A stretch of DNA of 5,294 nt from Oscillospiraceae bacterium (GTDB taxonomy: Bacteria > Bacillota > Clostridia > Oscillospirales > Acutalibacteraceae). A program made the position numbers and the translations under genes. The DNA is taken from NCBI GenBank assembly GCA_028706415.1, contig JAQWBK010000105.1, positions 1-5,294 of the forward strand, given 5' to 3'. Of this stretch, positions 1 through 5,293 are shown in pieces. The first letter of the stretch is position 1; every line of letters begins with the position of its first letter. The notes under the pieces are model-generated. The model saw only the letters and a program-made list of their open reading frames with translations, had not been told where the DNA came from and searched no databases.

Positions 1-810
1 ATGGCCAAGGTCTCACATGAAGCCATCGCTGCTGCCGGTATTACAATTGACGACATTGCCTGTGTGGGGGTTGGGAGCCCCGGAACCTGCAATGCAGATA
101 CCGGAATTGTGGAATACAACAATAATCTTCGATTTGAAAATGTTCCGTTACGCGATATGCTGAGCGATTTACTCGGAAAAAAAGTGTTTATCGAAAATGA
201 TGCAAATGCCGCCGCATATGGTGAGGCATTGGCAGGTGCCGCAAAAGGCGCACAGAGCTGCGTATGCATTACACTGGGTACCGGCGTGGGCAGCGGTATC
301 ATAATTGATGGTAAAATATATGGAGGTTTCAACTTTGCAGGGGCAGAGCTTGGGCATACGGTTGTTATGATCAACGGTGAGCCCTGCACCTGCGGTCGCA
401 ACGGATGCTGGGAATCATACGCCTCCGCATCCGCGCTTATCACGCAGACGCGCCATGCCATGGAGCAAGACCCCCAAAGCGAAATGTGGAAAATTGCGGG
501 CAGTCTTGACGGGGTTGACGGGCGAACCGCATTCGATGCTATGCGGGCGGGGGATAAATCCGGCAAGCAGGTTGTTGACACATATATACTTTATATAGCC
601 TCGGGGCTGGTAAATGTCATTAATATATTCCAGCCCGAGATACTCTGTATAGGCGGTGGCATTTGCAAAGAGGGAGATACCCTTTTAAAACCGCTTGAGG
701 AACAGATAAGAAAAGAAAGATACAGTAAATTCAGCTCCCACCAAACCCGACTTACCGTAGCCCAACTCGGAAACGATGCCGGAATTATCGGAGCTGCATT
801 TTTAGGTTAA
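1..810 (+). CDS. glcK: ROK-family glucokinase, 5'-truncated by the window edge
   Basis: Phosphorylates glucose with ATP to glucose-6-phosphate in the cytoplasm, feeding glycolysis. The 269 visible residues contain the C-terminal hallmarks of ROK sugar kinases: END at 65-67, with D67 as the expected catalytic base; the phosphate loop LGTGVGSG at 92-99; GAELGH at 114-119, with E116 a sugar ligand and H119 a zinc ligand; the zinc motif CTCGRNGCWE at 129-138; and the adenosine-side IGGG near 218. ROK glucokinases are usually about 310-320 residues, and the N-terminal DxGGT phosphate motif is missing. The ATG at position 1 is therefore most likely an internal methionine, and roughly 45 residues lie upstream of the window. 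A terminator follows 16 bases after the stop, so this gene ends its transcript. Glucokinase is favoured over NagC/XylR-type ROK repressors because those carry an N-terminal helix-turn-helix, but the missing end prevents a check. Sugar specificity is inferred. Confidence 0.9.
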   Translation: MAKVSHEAIAAAGITIDDIACVGVGSPGTCNADTGIVEYNNNLRFENVPLRDMLSDLLGKKVFIENDANAAAYGEALAGAAKGAQSCVCITLGTGVGSGIIIDGKIYGGFNFAGAELGHTVVMINGEPCTCGRNGCWESYASASALITQTRHAMEQDPQSEMWKIAGSLDGVDGRTAFDAMRAGDKSGKQVVDTYILYIASGLVNVINIFQPEILCIGGGICKEGDTLLKPLEEQIRKERYSKFSSHQTRLTVAQLGNDAGIIGAAFLG

Positions 811-826
811 TTTAACGGTTGATATA

Positions 827-880
827 AAAGGCCGAGGCTGTCACACTGAAAAGTGTTGGCAGCTTCGGCCTTTTTATTAT
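827..880 (+). terminator. Rho-independent terminator after the glucokinase gene
   Basis: The arms 827-847 and 852-873 pair over about 21 bp with one bulge and a few wobble or mismatched positions, closing a GAAA loop at 848-851. The stem is rich in GGCC and is followed by TTTTTATTATATATA. The left arm starts with an A-tract after an AT-rich stretch, so it could also act on transcripts coming from the right. It insulates the glucokinase from the dpaA transcript. Confidence 0.88.
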
Positions 881-889
881 ATATAGACC

Positions 890-914
890 TTATACTAATC
901 CCTGATTAGTATAA
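890..914. repeat. Perfect 11-bp inverted repeat upstream of dpaA
   Basis: TTATACTAATC (890-900) and GATTAGTATAA (904-914) are exact reverse complements separated by CCT. The repeat lies after the terminator and 33 bases upstream of the candidate sigma-K -35 element. It could be an operator for a dimeric regulator or a small hairpin. It lacks a following T-run, so a second terminator is less likely. The function is unknown. Confidence 0.7.
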
Positions 915-946
915 TACATACAGAAGCTGAATTTAAAATAATAAGC

Positions 947-976
947 GCACAGGTTATGGCCGTTTTTCATAGGATA
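947..976 (+). promoter_or_regulatory. Sigma-K-type promoter for dpaAB
   Basis: GCACA at 947-951, a 16-base spacer, and CATAGGATA at 968-976 match the known sigma-K pattern (an AC-containing -35, 16-17 bases, CATAnnnTA) at every conserved -10 position. The predicted start near 983 would leave a leader of about 24 bases that still contains the GGGGG ribosome site at 993-997. Dipicolinate synthase genes belong to the sigma-K regulon in Bacillus and in many clostridia, so motif, spacing and target gene all agree. Confidence 0.75.
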
Positions 977-1006
977 TAGCAAGAATACCATTGGGGGTTA
1001 CATACC

Positions 1007-1873
1007 ATGAATATAGACACTTTTGCCGTTATCGGCGGAGACCTTCGCTGCGCATATCTTGCCGGACTGCTTGCCGCAGACGGATATAAGGTGATCACCT
1101 CCGGTTTTGACAGCACCGATCTTCCACCCTGTGTAACAGGATGCACCAATCCGGCGCAGGCTGTTTCACTTGCTGATTTTATTATTCTACCAGTGCCTGT
1201 CAGCACCGACGGAACCACCATAAATGCACCGTTTTCGCGGGTCAGGATATCATTAGATCAGGTTCTCAACGCAGTAAAACCCGAGCAACAGCTTGTCGGG
1301 GGAGCAATTACCAAGGAAGTGCATGAAGAAGCGAAAAAACGCGGCATTTCGATTACCGATTACCTTCATCGGGAGGAGCTGGCGGTTTATAATGCCGTTC
1401 CCACGGCAGAAGGTGCAATCCAGCTTGCAATGGAAGAGCTGCCCATAACCTTAGGTGGTTCTCATTGCCTGATAACCGGGTATGGCAGGGTTGGAAGAAC
1501 ACTGTCCCGCCTTCTTGTAGCCTTGGGTGCGCAAGTCTCGGTAACGGCTAGAAACTTTTCCGACCTGGCATGGGCAGATTCTGAGGGCTGTAAGTCGTTT
1601 GAGCTTATGCATCTTTCTGACGCAGGGGATTTCGATGTTATTTTTAATACCATCCCCTTCCCCGTTTTTGACCGTGATATTTTAAGTAAACTTGATAAAA
1701 ACACCTTGCTGATAGATCTTGCATCCCGTCCCGGAGGGATAGATTTTATTGCTGCTGCCGAGCTGCAACTGAAAACCATCTGGGCACTCTCCCTGCCCGG
1801 CCGGGTGGCACCCAAAACTGCAGGACAGATAATCAAGAACACCATCCTTAATATGCTTAAGGAGGGGGTCTGA
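1007..1873 (+). CDS. dpaA: Dipicolinate synthase subunit A (SpoVFA/DpaA)
   Basis: With DpaB, it oxidises the product of DapA (hydroxy-tetrahydrodipicolinate or its dehydrated form) to dipicolinic acid in the mother cell. The acid is then moved into the forespore core, where it chelates calcium and gives heat resistance. The 288 residues have the family architecture: an N-terminal domain (about 1-140) starting with FAVIGGDLR and ending in VPTAEGA, then a Rossmann NAD(P)-binding domain with ITGYGRVGR at 156-164. The conserved LPGRVAPKTAG lies at 263-273. The length is normal for the family. The start ATG at 1007 has GGGGG nine bases upstream and follows the sigma-K-like promoter at a short leader distance. 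The stop TGA shares its last base with the dpaB start, so the two are co-transcribed and probably translationally coupled. No damage is visible. Confidence 0.95.
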   Translation: MNIDTFAVIGGDLRCAYLAGLLAADGYKVITSGFDSTDLPPCVTGCTNPAQAVSLADFIILPVPVSTDGTTINAPFSRVRISLDQVLNAVKPEQQLVGGAITKEVHEEAKKRGISITDYLHREELAVYNAVPTAEGAIQLAMEELPITLGGSHCLITGYGRVGRTLSRLLVALGAQVSVTARNFSDLAWADSEGCKSFELMHLSDAGDFDVIFNTIPFPVFDRDILSKLDKNTLLIDLASRPGGIDFIAAAELQLKTIWALSLPGRVAPKTAGQIIKNTILNMLKEGV

Positions 1874-2445
1874 TGGACGGCTTGCGCGTAGGCTTTGCAA
1901 TTTCGGGATCGTTTTGTACCTTCAGCCGAATTTTGCGAGAAATACAGGTGCTTGTGGACAAAGGGGCACAAGTAATTCCTATTTTATCGTTTAATGCTGC
2001 TTCTATTGATACCCGCTTCGGAACCGCTCTGGAGCTTCATGAAAAGCTTGAAGAGATAACCGGCATAAAACCTATGGAAACACTGGTTGAGGTGGAGCCT
2101 ATCGGACCAAAGGCTTTATTGGATATACTGGTTGTTGCGCCCTGCACCGGCAGCACTCTGGGGCGTATTGCTAACGGAATAAGCGACACTCCGGTGACCC
2201 TGGCCGTCAAATCCCACCTGCGCCGCAATATGCCGGTGGTACTTGGGATATCCACAAATGATGCTCTTGGCGCATCCATGAGAAATATTGCCCTGTTAAA
2301 AAATACAAAGCATATATTTTTAATTCCACTTCGTCAGGATGACCCTTTGCACAAACCCAATTCGCTGGTCGCCGACTTCTCGCTGCTGGAAAAAGCCATT
2401 GAAGCGGCAAGAGTGGGTATCCAGCTTCAGCCACTATTTTTATGA
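1873..2445 (+). CDS. dpaB: Dipicolinate synthase subunit B (SpoVFB/DpaB)
   Basis: Partner of DpaA in dipicolinate synthesis in the mother cell. The protein belongs to the flavoprotein-like (HFCD) fold. Visible landmarks are GFAISGSFCTF at 7-17, the nucleotide-loop-like start; VVAPCTGSTLGRIANGISDTPVT at about 87-109, characteristic of DpaB; VVLGISTNDALGAS at 122-135; and the C-terminal QDDPLHKPNSLVAD at 155-168. Its 190 residues match the usual length of nearly 200. The start ATG overlaps the dpaA stop (TGATG) and has a strong ribosome site, GGAGGGGG, at 1861-1868, inside the end of dpaA. Whether flavin is bound cannot be read from the sequence. Eight bases after the stop the inverted-repeat element begins, and no ordinary terminator is seen before the convergent ferredoxin gene. 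Confidence 0.95.
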   Translation: MDGLRVGFAISGSFCTFSRILREIQVLVDKGAQVIPILSFNAASIDTRFGTALELHEKLEEITGIKPMETLVEVEPIGPKALLDILVVAPCTGSTLGRIANGISDTPVTLAVKSHLRRNMPVVLGISTNDALGASMRNIALLKNTKHIFLIPLRQDDPLHKPNSLVADFSLLEKAIEAARVGIQLQPLFL

Positions 2446-2453
2446 CGCTAATC

Positions 2454-2625
2454 TAATACTGTTCTCAAGTAAAAGGTGAAACAAAATTCGCGAGGATGTT
2501 TGAGGATGTTTTTTGTCATGCAAGGCGGAGGAGGAGAGCGGGCTGACGCCCACCGACGACAACAACGCTATATGGCGGAAAACAGACCGCAAAGATGTCT
2601 TGATTTTTACTTGAGAGCAGTATTA
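2454..2625. mobile_element. MITE-like element with 21-bp terminal inverted repeats and TA ends
   Basis: The arms 2454-2474 and 2605-2625 match at 20 of 21 positions. The single difference (T2462 against G2617) still forms a G-U pair in RNA. Each end begins or finishes with TA, so a TA target duplication around a 168-bp element (2456-2623) would fit IS630/Tc1-mariner-type mobilisation. The interior has a tandem 10-base repeat (GAGGATGTTT at 2492-2501 and 2502-2511), a GGGC/GCCC mini-hairpin (2540-2551), a GCGG/CCGC mini-hairpin (2575-2590) and a purine-rich GGCGGAGGAGGAG stretch. It encodes no transposase. It fills the gap between the stop codons of dpaB and the ferredoxin gene, ending four bases from the latter. 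The alternative is a conserved structured RNA or an unusual bidirectional terminator. Other copies in the genome would decide. Confidence 0.6.
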
Positions 2626-2629
2626 CTCA

Positions 2630-2818
2630 TTATTCCACATCAATAACCGAAACAGGGCAGCTGTCCCTGGCCTCGATAGCCTCTTCCTCCACATCTTGTG
2701 GCACCTCATCAACCCAAACCTCTGCCAAGCCATCATCCGCCATCCTGAATACATCAGGGCAGATTGTGGCACAAAGTTCGCATCCAATGCAGCCGTCCCT
2801 ATCAATCATGGCTTTCAT
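2630..2818 (-). CDS. Small [4Fe-4S] ferredoxin
   Basis: A 62-residue acidic cytoplasmic electron carrier. C10, C13 and C16 in CIGCELC, together with C54 in SCPVSVI, give the four ligands of a single [4Fe-4S] cluster. The second half lacks a second CxxCxxC motif, so this is a mono-cluster ferredoxin of the kind common in clostridia. A fifth cysteine, C20, directly follows in ICP. In Desulfovibrio-type ferredoxins the matching residue forms a disulphide with a cysteine near position 42, but none is present here. The ribosome site GGAAGGAAGTGA lies 6 bases before the ATG (plus-strand positions 2825-2836). The gene converges on dpaB, with the inverted-repeat element between them, and diverges from spoIVB. 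Redox partners are unknown, and no partner enzyme is encoded nearby. Confidence 0.93.
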   Translation of the reverse strand: MKAMIDRDGCIGCELCATICPDVFRMADDGLAEVWVDEVPQDVEEEAIEARDSCPVSVIDVE

Positions 2819-2866
2819 GTCAAATCACTTCCTTCCTGTATTTTAAAAAATATTATTTCAAATTTT

Positions 2867-2895
2867 ATTATATCAATAAATTATAATTTTGAAAC
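2867..2895 (-). promoter_or_regulatory. Possible vegetative promoter of the ferredoxin gene
   Basis: On the minus strand a perfect TATAAT (2872-2867) lies about 49 bases before the ferredoxin ATG. The -35 position at 17 bases spacing reads GTTTCA, a poor match to TTGACA. The region is so AT-rich that -10-like words are expected by chance, so this is only a candidate. Confidence 0.3.
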
Positions 2896-2975
2896 CGATA
2901 CTGCAAAATATATTGAAAAATATAACATAATAGCGGCCTTATTAAGCCCAATAAATCATTCATGAAAAGTATTTC

Positions 2976-3005
2976 CGATAGAAAGTTTTTAATGGTTAAA
3001 TACTA
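2976..3005 (+). promoter_or_regulatory. Weak sigma-G-like promoter candidate for spoIVB
   Basis: AATACTA at 2999-3005 matches six of seven positions of the known sigma-G -10 pattern CATWMTA. Eighteen bases upstream, CGATA (2976-2980) matches only three of five positions of the -35 GHATR. SpoIVB is a forespore gene driven by sigma-F and sigma-G in Bacillus, which makes the position plausible. It would give a leader of about 125 bases containing the hairpin described next. The match is too weak to be firm. Confidence 0.3.
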
Positions 3006-3032
3006 ACTCAACACCGTGGAACATTAAAACAG

Positions 3033-3082
3033 ACCTCAATTAGTTTGATGACGGTCAAAAACTACATCAAAGGGAGGTTTTT
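3033..3082 (+). other. Hairpin with U-tract in the spoIVB leader (terminator or attenuator-like)
   Basis: Two nested pairings can be seen: ACCTC (3033-3037) with GAGGT (3074-3078), and TTTGATG (3044-3050) with CATCAAA (3065-3071). They are separated by a small internal loop and closed by a 14-base loop. The outer stem runs into TTTTT (3078-3082). The shape resembles an intrinsic terminator with a modest stem. The right arm includes GGGAGG, a good ribosome-site word with no start codon at usable distance. I do not recognise a known riboswitch class. Confidence 0.45.
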
Positions 3083-3107
3083 AATATATTAAAAATAAAT
3101 ATATTTA
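3078..3107. repeat. Two adjacent perfect AT palindromes upstream of spoIVB
   Basis: Positions 3078-3095 form an exact 18-bp palindrome built on TTTTTAATA and its complement. Positions 3096-3107 form a second exact palindrome, TAAATATATTTA. They abut directly and end 30 bases before the spoIVB ATG. They contain only A and T, so chance is a real possibility, but two abutting perfect palindromes could be a binding site or a pausing region. Confidence 0.5.
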
Positions 3108-3137
3108 AAGGTGTTAAACCGGAAAGGCAGGGGCATT

Positions 3138-4373
3138 ATGCGTAAAGCAATCCACCGCATGAGTGCTGCTATGCTAACGGTTTGCAGCCTGCTTTTGTCG
3201 GCTATATTTCTGCTGGGAAATGCCATGCCGGAACAATTCAGCGTTGTTACCGGATATGATTTGCAGTTGATCGGAGCGGTTCGGGTAAGCACCCAAAAGG
3301 CAGAAGTCCAATCACTCAAACCGGTTGCAAATCTATCTCCCGGAAGCAGTTACCCCGCATCTTTAAATCTATTCGGTCTGTTTCCAATTAAAGATGTCAC
3401 CGTCAAGGTTGTGGATACTACAATGGTGATCCCCTGCGGCAGTCCCTTCGGCATCAAGATGTATACCGACGGTGTGCTGGTTGTGGGAATGTCGGATGTG
3501 GATACAGCAAATGGGCCGAAAAATCCCGCAAAATCCGCCGGTATGAAGGTTGGCGATGTACTGGTTATGATTGACGGGAAAGCGGTAAATACAACAGATC
3601 AAGTGGCAAATGTAATTGAAAAAGCTGGAAGCAAAACCATGAGCTTTCGTGTCAGACGAGATAATATTATCTTTGAGATGCGTTTTCGCTGTGCAAAGTC
3701 GGTTAACGAAAATCGTTGGAAGGCTGGACTTTGGGTAAGAGACAGCTCGGCAGGAATTGGGACATTAACATTCTATGTCCCGGGGAGCAATGTATTCGGC
3801 GGTTTGGGACATGCAATCTGCGATGTTGATACAGGTGATATACTCCCCTTGGCAACCGGGGAGGTGGTTCCCGCCCGGATTTACAGCGTAGTAAAAGGCC
3901 TGAGCGGAGAACCCGGTGAGCTTAGAGGCGGATTTGAAGGCGGATCATTGGGCAAATTAACAATAAACAGCGAAACGGGTATATACGGCACCTTAAACCG
4001 GACTCCTATTGCGGGTGAACCCGTGCCGGTTGCCATGAAGCAGCAGGTAAAAACAGGGGCGGCACAGATTATGGCAACAATAAACGGTGTAACACCTCAG
4101 CTTTATAATATAAGGATAGATCAGGTTCGATATAATGATTCATCCCCCACAAGAAATATGGTGATTATAATAACGGATGAGCGACTTCTCGGTAAAACCG
4201 GTGGAATTATTCAAGGAATGAGCGGCTCCCCGATTATACAGGATGGCAAGCTGGTTGGTGCGGTTACCCATGTCTTTGTAAACGATCCGACAAGAGGATT
4301 TGCAATATTCGCTGAAAATATGCTTAAAACAGCCAATACGGTTCAGTTACAGCAGCAATCTCCGGCAGCATAG
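3138..4373 (+). CDS. spoIVB: SpoIVB serine peptidase (S55 family), forespore-to-mother-cell signal
   Basis: Secreted from the forespore into the intermembrane space, where in Bacillus it cleaves SpoIVFA and so releases SpoIVFB to process pro-sigma-K. Counting from ATG 3138 (411 residues, close to the 426 of B. subtilis), there is a hydrophobic N-terminal anchor at about 9-28, a PDZ domain at about 100-180 and the S55 peptidase domain after it. The expected triad is intact: H225 in GGLGHAI, D347 in ITDERLL and S362 in IIQGMSGSPII. The strongly conserved GAVTHVFVNDPTRGF follows at about 374-388. An in-frame GTG at 3111 would add nine residues but has no ribosome site, whereas GGAAAGGCAGGGG precedes ATG 3138. 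The gene sits directly upstream of spo0A, an order conserved in many spore formers. SpoIVFA/SpoIVFB are not in this window, so the local target is inferred. Confidence 0.95.
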   Translation: MRKAIHRMSAAMLTVCSLLLSAIFLLGNAMPEQFSVVTGYDLQLIGAVRVSTQKAEVQSLKPVANLSPGSSYPASLNLFGLFPIKDVTVKVVDTTMVIPCGSPFGIKMYTDGVLVVGMSDVDTANGPKNPAKSAGMKVGDVLVMIDGKAVNTTDQVANVIEKAGSKTMSFRVRRDNIIFEMRFRCAKSVNENRWKAGLWVRDSSAGIGTLTFYVPGSNVFGGLGHAICDVDTGDILPLATGEVVPARIYSVVKGLSGEPGELRGGFEGGSLGKLTINSETGIYGTLNRTPIAGEPVPVAMKQQVKTGAAQIMATINGVTPQLYNIRIDQVRYNDSSPTRNMVIIITDERLLGKTGGIIQGMSGSPIIQDGKLVGAVTHVFVNDPTRGFAIFAENMLKTANTVQLQQQSPAA

Positions 4374-4433
4374 GTTTTAATTGTCTTTCCAAAATAAAAT
4401 TCCCCAATTCTTAAAATATTTCATTCCTAGCAC

Positions 4434-4462
4434 TTGCATTTTTTACCATTATATGGTAATCT
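4434..4462 (+). promoter_or_regulatory. Probable sigma-A promoter of spo0A with extended -10
   Basis: TTGCAT (4434-4439) and TAATCT (4457-4462) are 17 bases apart. A TG at 4454-4455 gives an extended -10 (TGGTAATCT). The predicted start near 4469 leaves a leader of about 45 bases. The -35 is a good match and the -10 hexamer is weak, so the extended element would matter. No sigma-H pattern (AGGA... GAAT) occurs on the plus strand of this gap. Confidence 0.45.
4443..4459. repeat. Perfect 7-bp-arm palindrome inside the spo0A promoter
   Basis: TTACCAT (4443-4449) and ATGGTAA (4453-4459) are exact reverse complements around a TAT centre, 17 bp in all. The repeat occupies most of the -35/-10 spacer and reaches into the -10. 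That is a classical operator position, where a bound dimer would block polymerase. The cognate protein is unknown. Confidence 0.6.
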
Positions 4463-4513
4463 GTCGTTGTGCTGCAGTAAAGCATAAAAATATATGAGTT
4501 TGGGGGCAAAATG

Positions 4514-5293
4514 ATGGAAAAGGCAGTTAAGGTATTATTGGCAGATGACAGTGAGCATTTTGGAAAGCCGTGTGCAGCGGTGATGCGGTCGCATTCGTTG
4601 GATGTTCAGGCGGTGTCCAAGGATGGGCGGCAGGTACTCTCTCTTATTGAACAAACGCGTCCGGATGTGGTCATCATGGATTTTTTTCTGCCACATCTGG
4701 ACGCGATAGGGGTTCTTCGTGGTATGCAAAGATTAAATCTTGCAAAGCGGCCCCAGATGATGGTAATGTCAAGTTACGACAACCCTAATCTTGAGCGTGA
4801 GGCTCTTCTTGCGGGAGCAGATTATTACTTCTTAAAACCCTTTGATGCCGACGAAATGGCCGAACGCATTTTATCCTTTAACGGCAGAAACAAGTACGAT
4901 TCCTTCCAAAGAAATCCCGCTAATATCTCTCAAACGGCCGGAAGTTTGGAAATGAGGGTAACCGAAATTATACACCAGATTGGTGTGCCGGCACATATCA
5001 AAGGCTATCAGTATCTGCGGGATGCCATTATAATGTCAATTAATGACGATGATATAATAAATGCGGTGACAAAAAGGCTTTATCCCGCAGTAGCAAAAAA
5101 ACATGCAACAACCTCGTCAAGGGTTGAACGCGCCATTCGCCACGCAATTGAGGTTGCATGGGATAGGGGCGATGTAGATGTGCTCAATTCATATTTTGGG
5201 TATACAATACATAACGGGCGGGGTAAGCCCACAAACAGCGAATTTATCGCCATGATTTCGGACAGGTTCAGGCTACAGCTTAAAATATCGTAA
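4514..5293 (+). CDS. spo0A: Spo0A, sporulation master response regulator
   Basis: DNA-binding response regulator which, when phosphorylated, switches on early sporulation genes. Counting from ATG 4514 (259 residues, against 267 in B. subtilis), the receiver domain covers about 4-122, with acidic residues D11 and D12, phospho-acceptor D56 in VIMDFFLPHLD, switch residue S86 in VMSSYDN and K108 in LKPFD. A linker follows, then the Spo0A C-terminal domain at about 145-255. It contains the near-invariant recognition helix TTSSRVERAIRHAIEVAW (199-216) and the closing KPTNSEFIAMISDRFRL. Two start codons are adjacent (4511 and 4514). GGGGG at 4502-4506 is seven bases from the second and only four from the first, so 4514 is preferred. 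The switch position carries Ser where B. subtilis has Thr84, a conservative change. The stop TAA ends one base before the window end. Confidence 0.96.
   Translation: MEKAVKVLLADDSEHFGKPCAAVMRSHSLDVQAVSKDGRQVLSLIEQTRPDVVIMDFFLPHLDAIGVLRGMQRLNLAKRPQMMVMSSYDNPNLEREALLAGADYYFLKPFDADEMAERILSFNGRNKYDSFQRNPANISQTAGSLEMRVTEIIHQIGVPAHIKGYQYLRDAIIMSINDDDIINAVTKRLYPAVAKKHATTSSRVERAIRHAIEVAWDRGDVDVLNSYFGYTIHNGRGKPTNSEFIAMISDRFRLQLKIS

Larger units (their letters stand above)
2819..3137. other. AT-rich divergent intergenic region between ferredoxin and spoIVB
   Basis: These 319 bases hold no convincing gene. The left third is very AT-rich and should carry the minus-strand ferredoxin promoter. The centre has a weak sigma-G-like motif for spoIVB. 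The right third has a hairpin with a U-tract and two AT palindromes, listed separately. A reading frame antisense to the ferredoxin continues to 2965 but has no ribosome site and low-complexity composition. Confidence 0.7.

Noticed and set aside
1462..1971. 169-residue open frame on the minus strand opposite dpaA/dpaB
   Set aside because: It lies antisense to two well-recognised genes, has no family resemblance and is explained by their codon composition.
2454..2625. A standard intrinsic terminator shared by dpaB and the ferredoxin gene
   Set aside because: The terminal arms are separated by 130 bases and neither side is followed by a T-run, so it does not fit a classical terminator.
2518..2646. 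42-codon plus-strand frame inside the inverted-repeat element (begins MQGGGGERADAH)
   Set aside because: It runs through the right terminal repeat into the antisense of the ferredoxin gene and has only a distant GAGGA as ribosome site. It is more likely a by-product of the repeat, although copies elsewhere could carry the same frame.
2856..2894. TTTCAAA/TTTGAAA inverted repeat upstream of the ferredoxin
   Set aside because: Seven-base arms with a 25-base gap in very AT-rich DNA are expected by chance.
2696..2965. 89-residue plus-strand frame antisense to the ferredoxin
   Set aside because: The first half mirrors the ferredoxin gene and the second half is low-complexity AT-rich translation. 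No ribosome site is present.
3033..3082. A known riboswitch in the spoIVB leader
   Set aside because: No diagnostic core of a class I can recall is present, and the stems are short. It is kept only as an unassigned hairpin.
3111..3137. GTG at 3111 as the spoIVB start
   Set aside because: It is in frame but has no usable ribosome site. The ATG at 3138 has G-rich sites upstream and gives a normal short N-terminal cytoplasmic tail before the membrane anchor.
4462..4468. TGTCGTT as a Spo0A-binding box
   Set aside because: It matches five of seven consensus positions, a level common by chance, and no second box is nearby.
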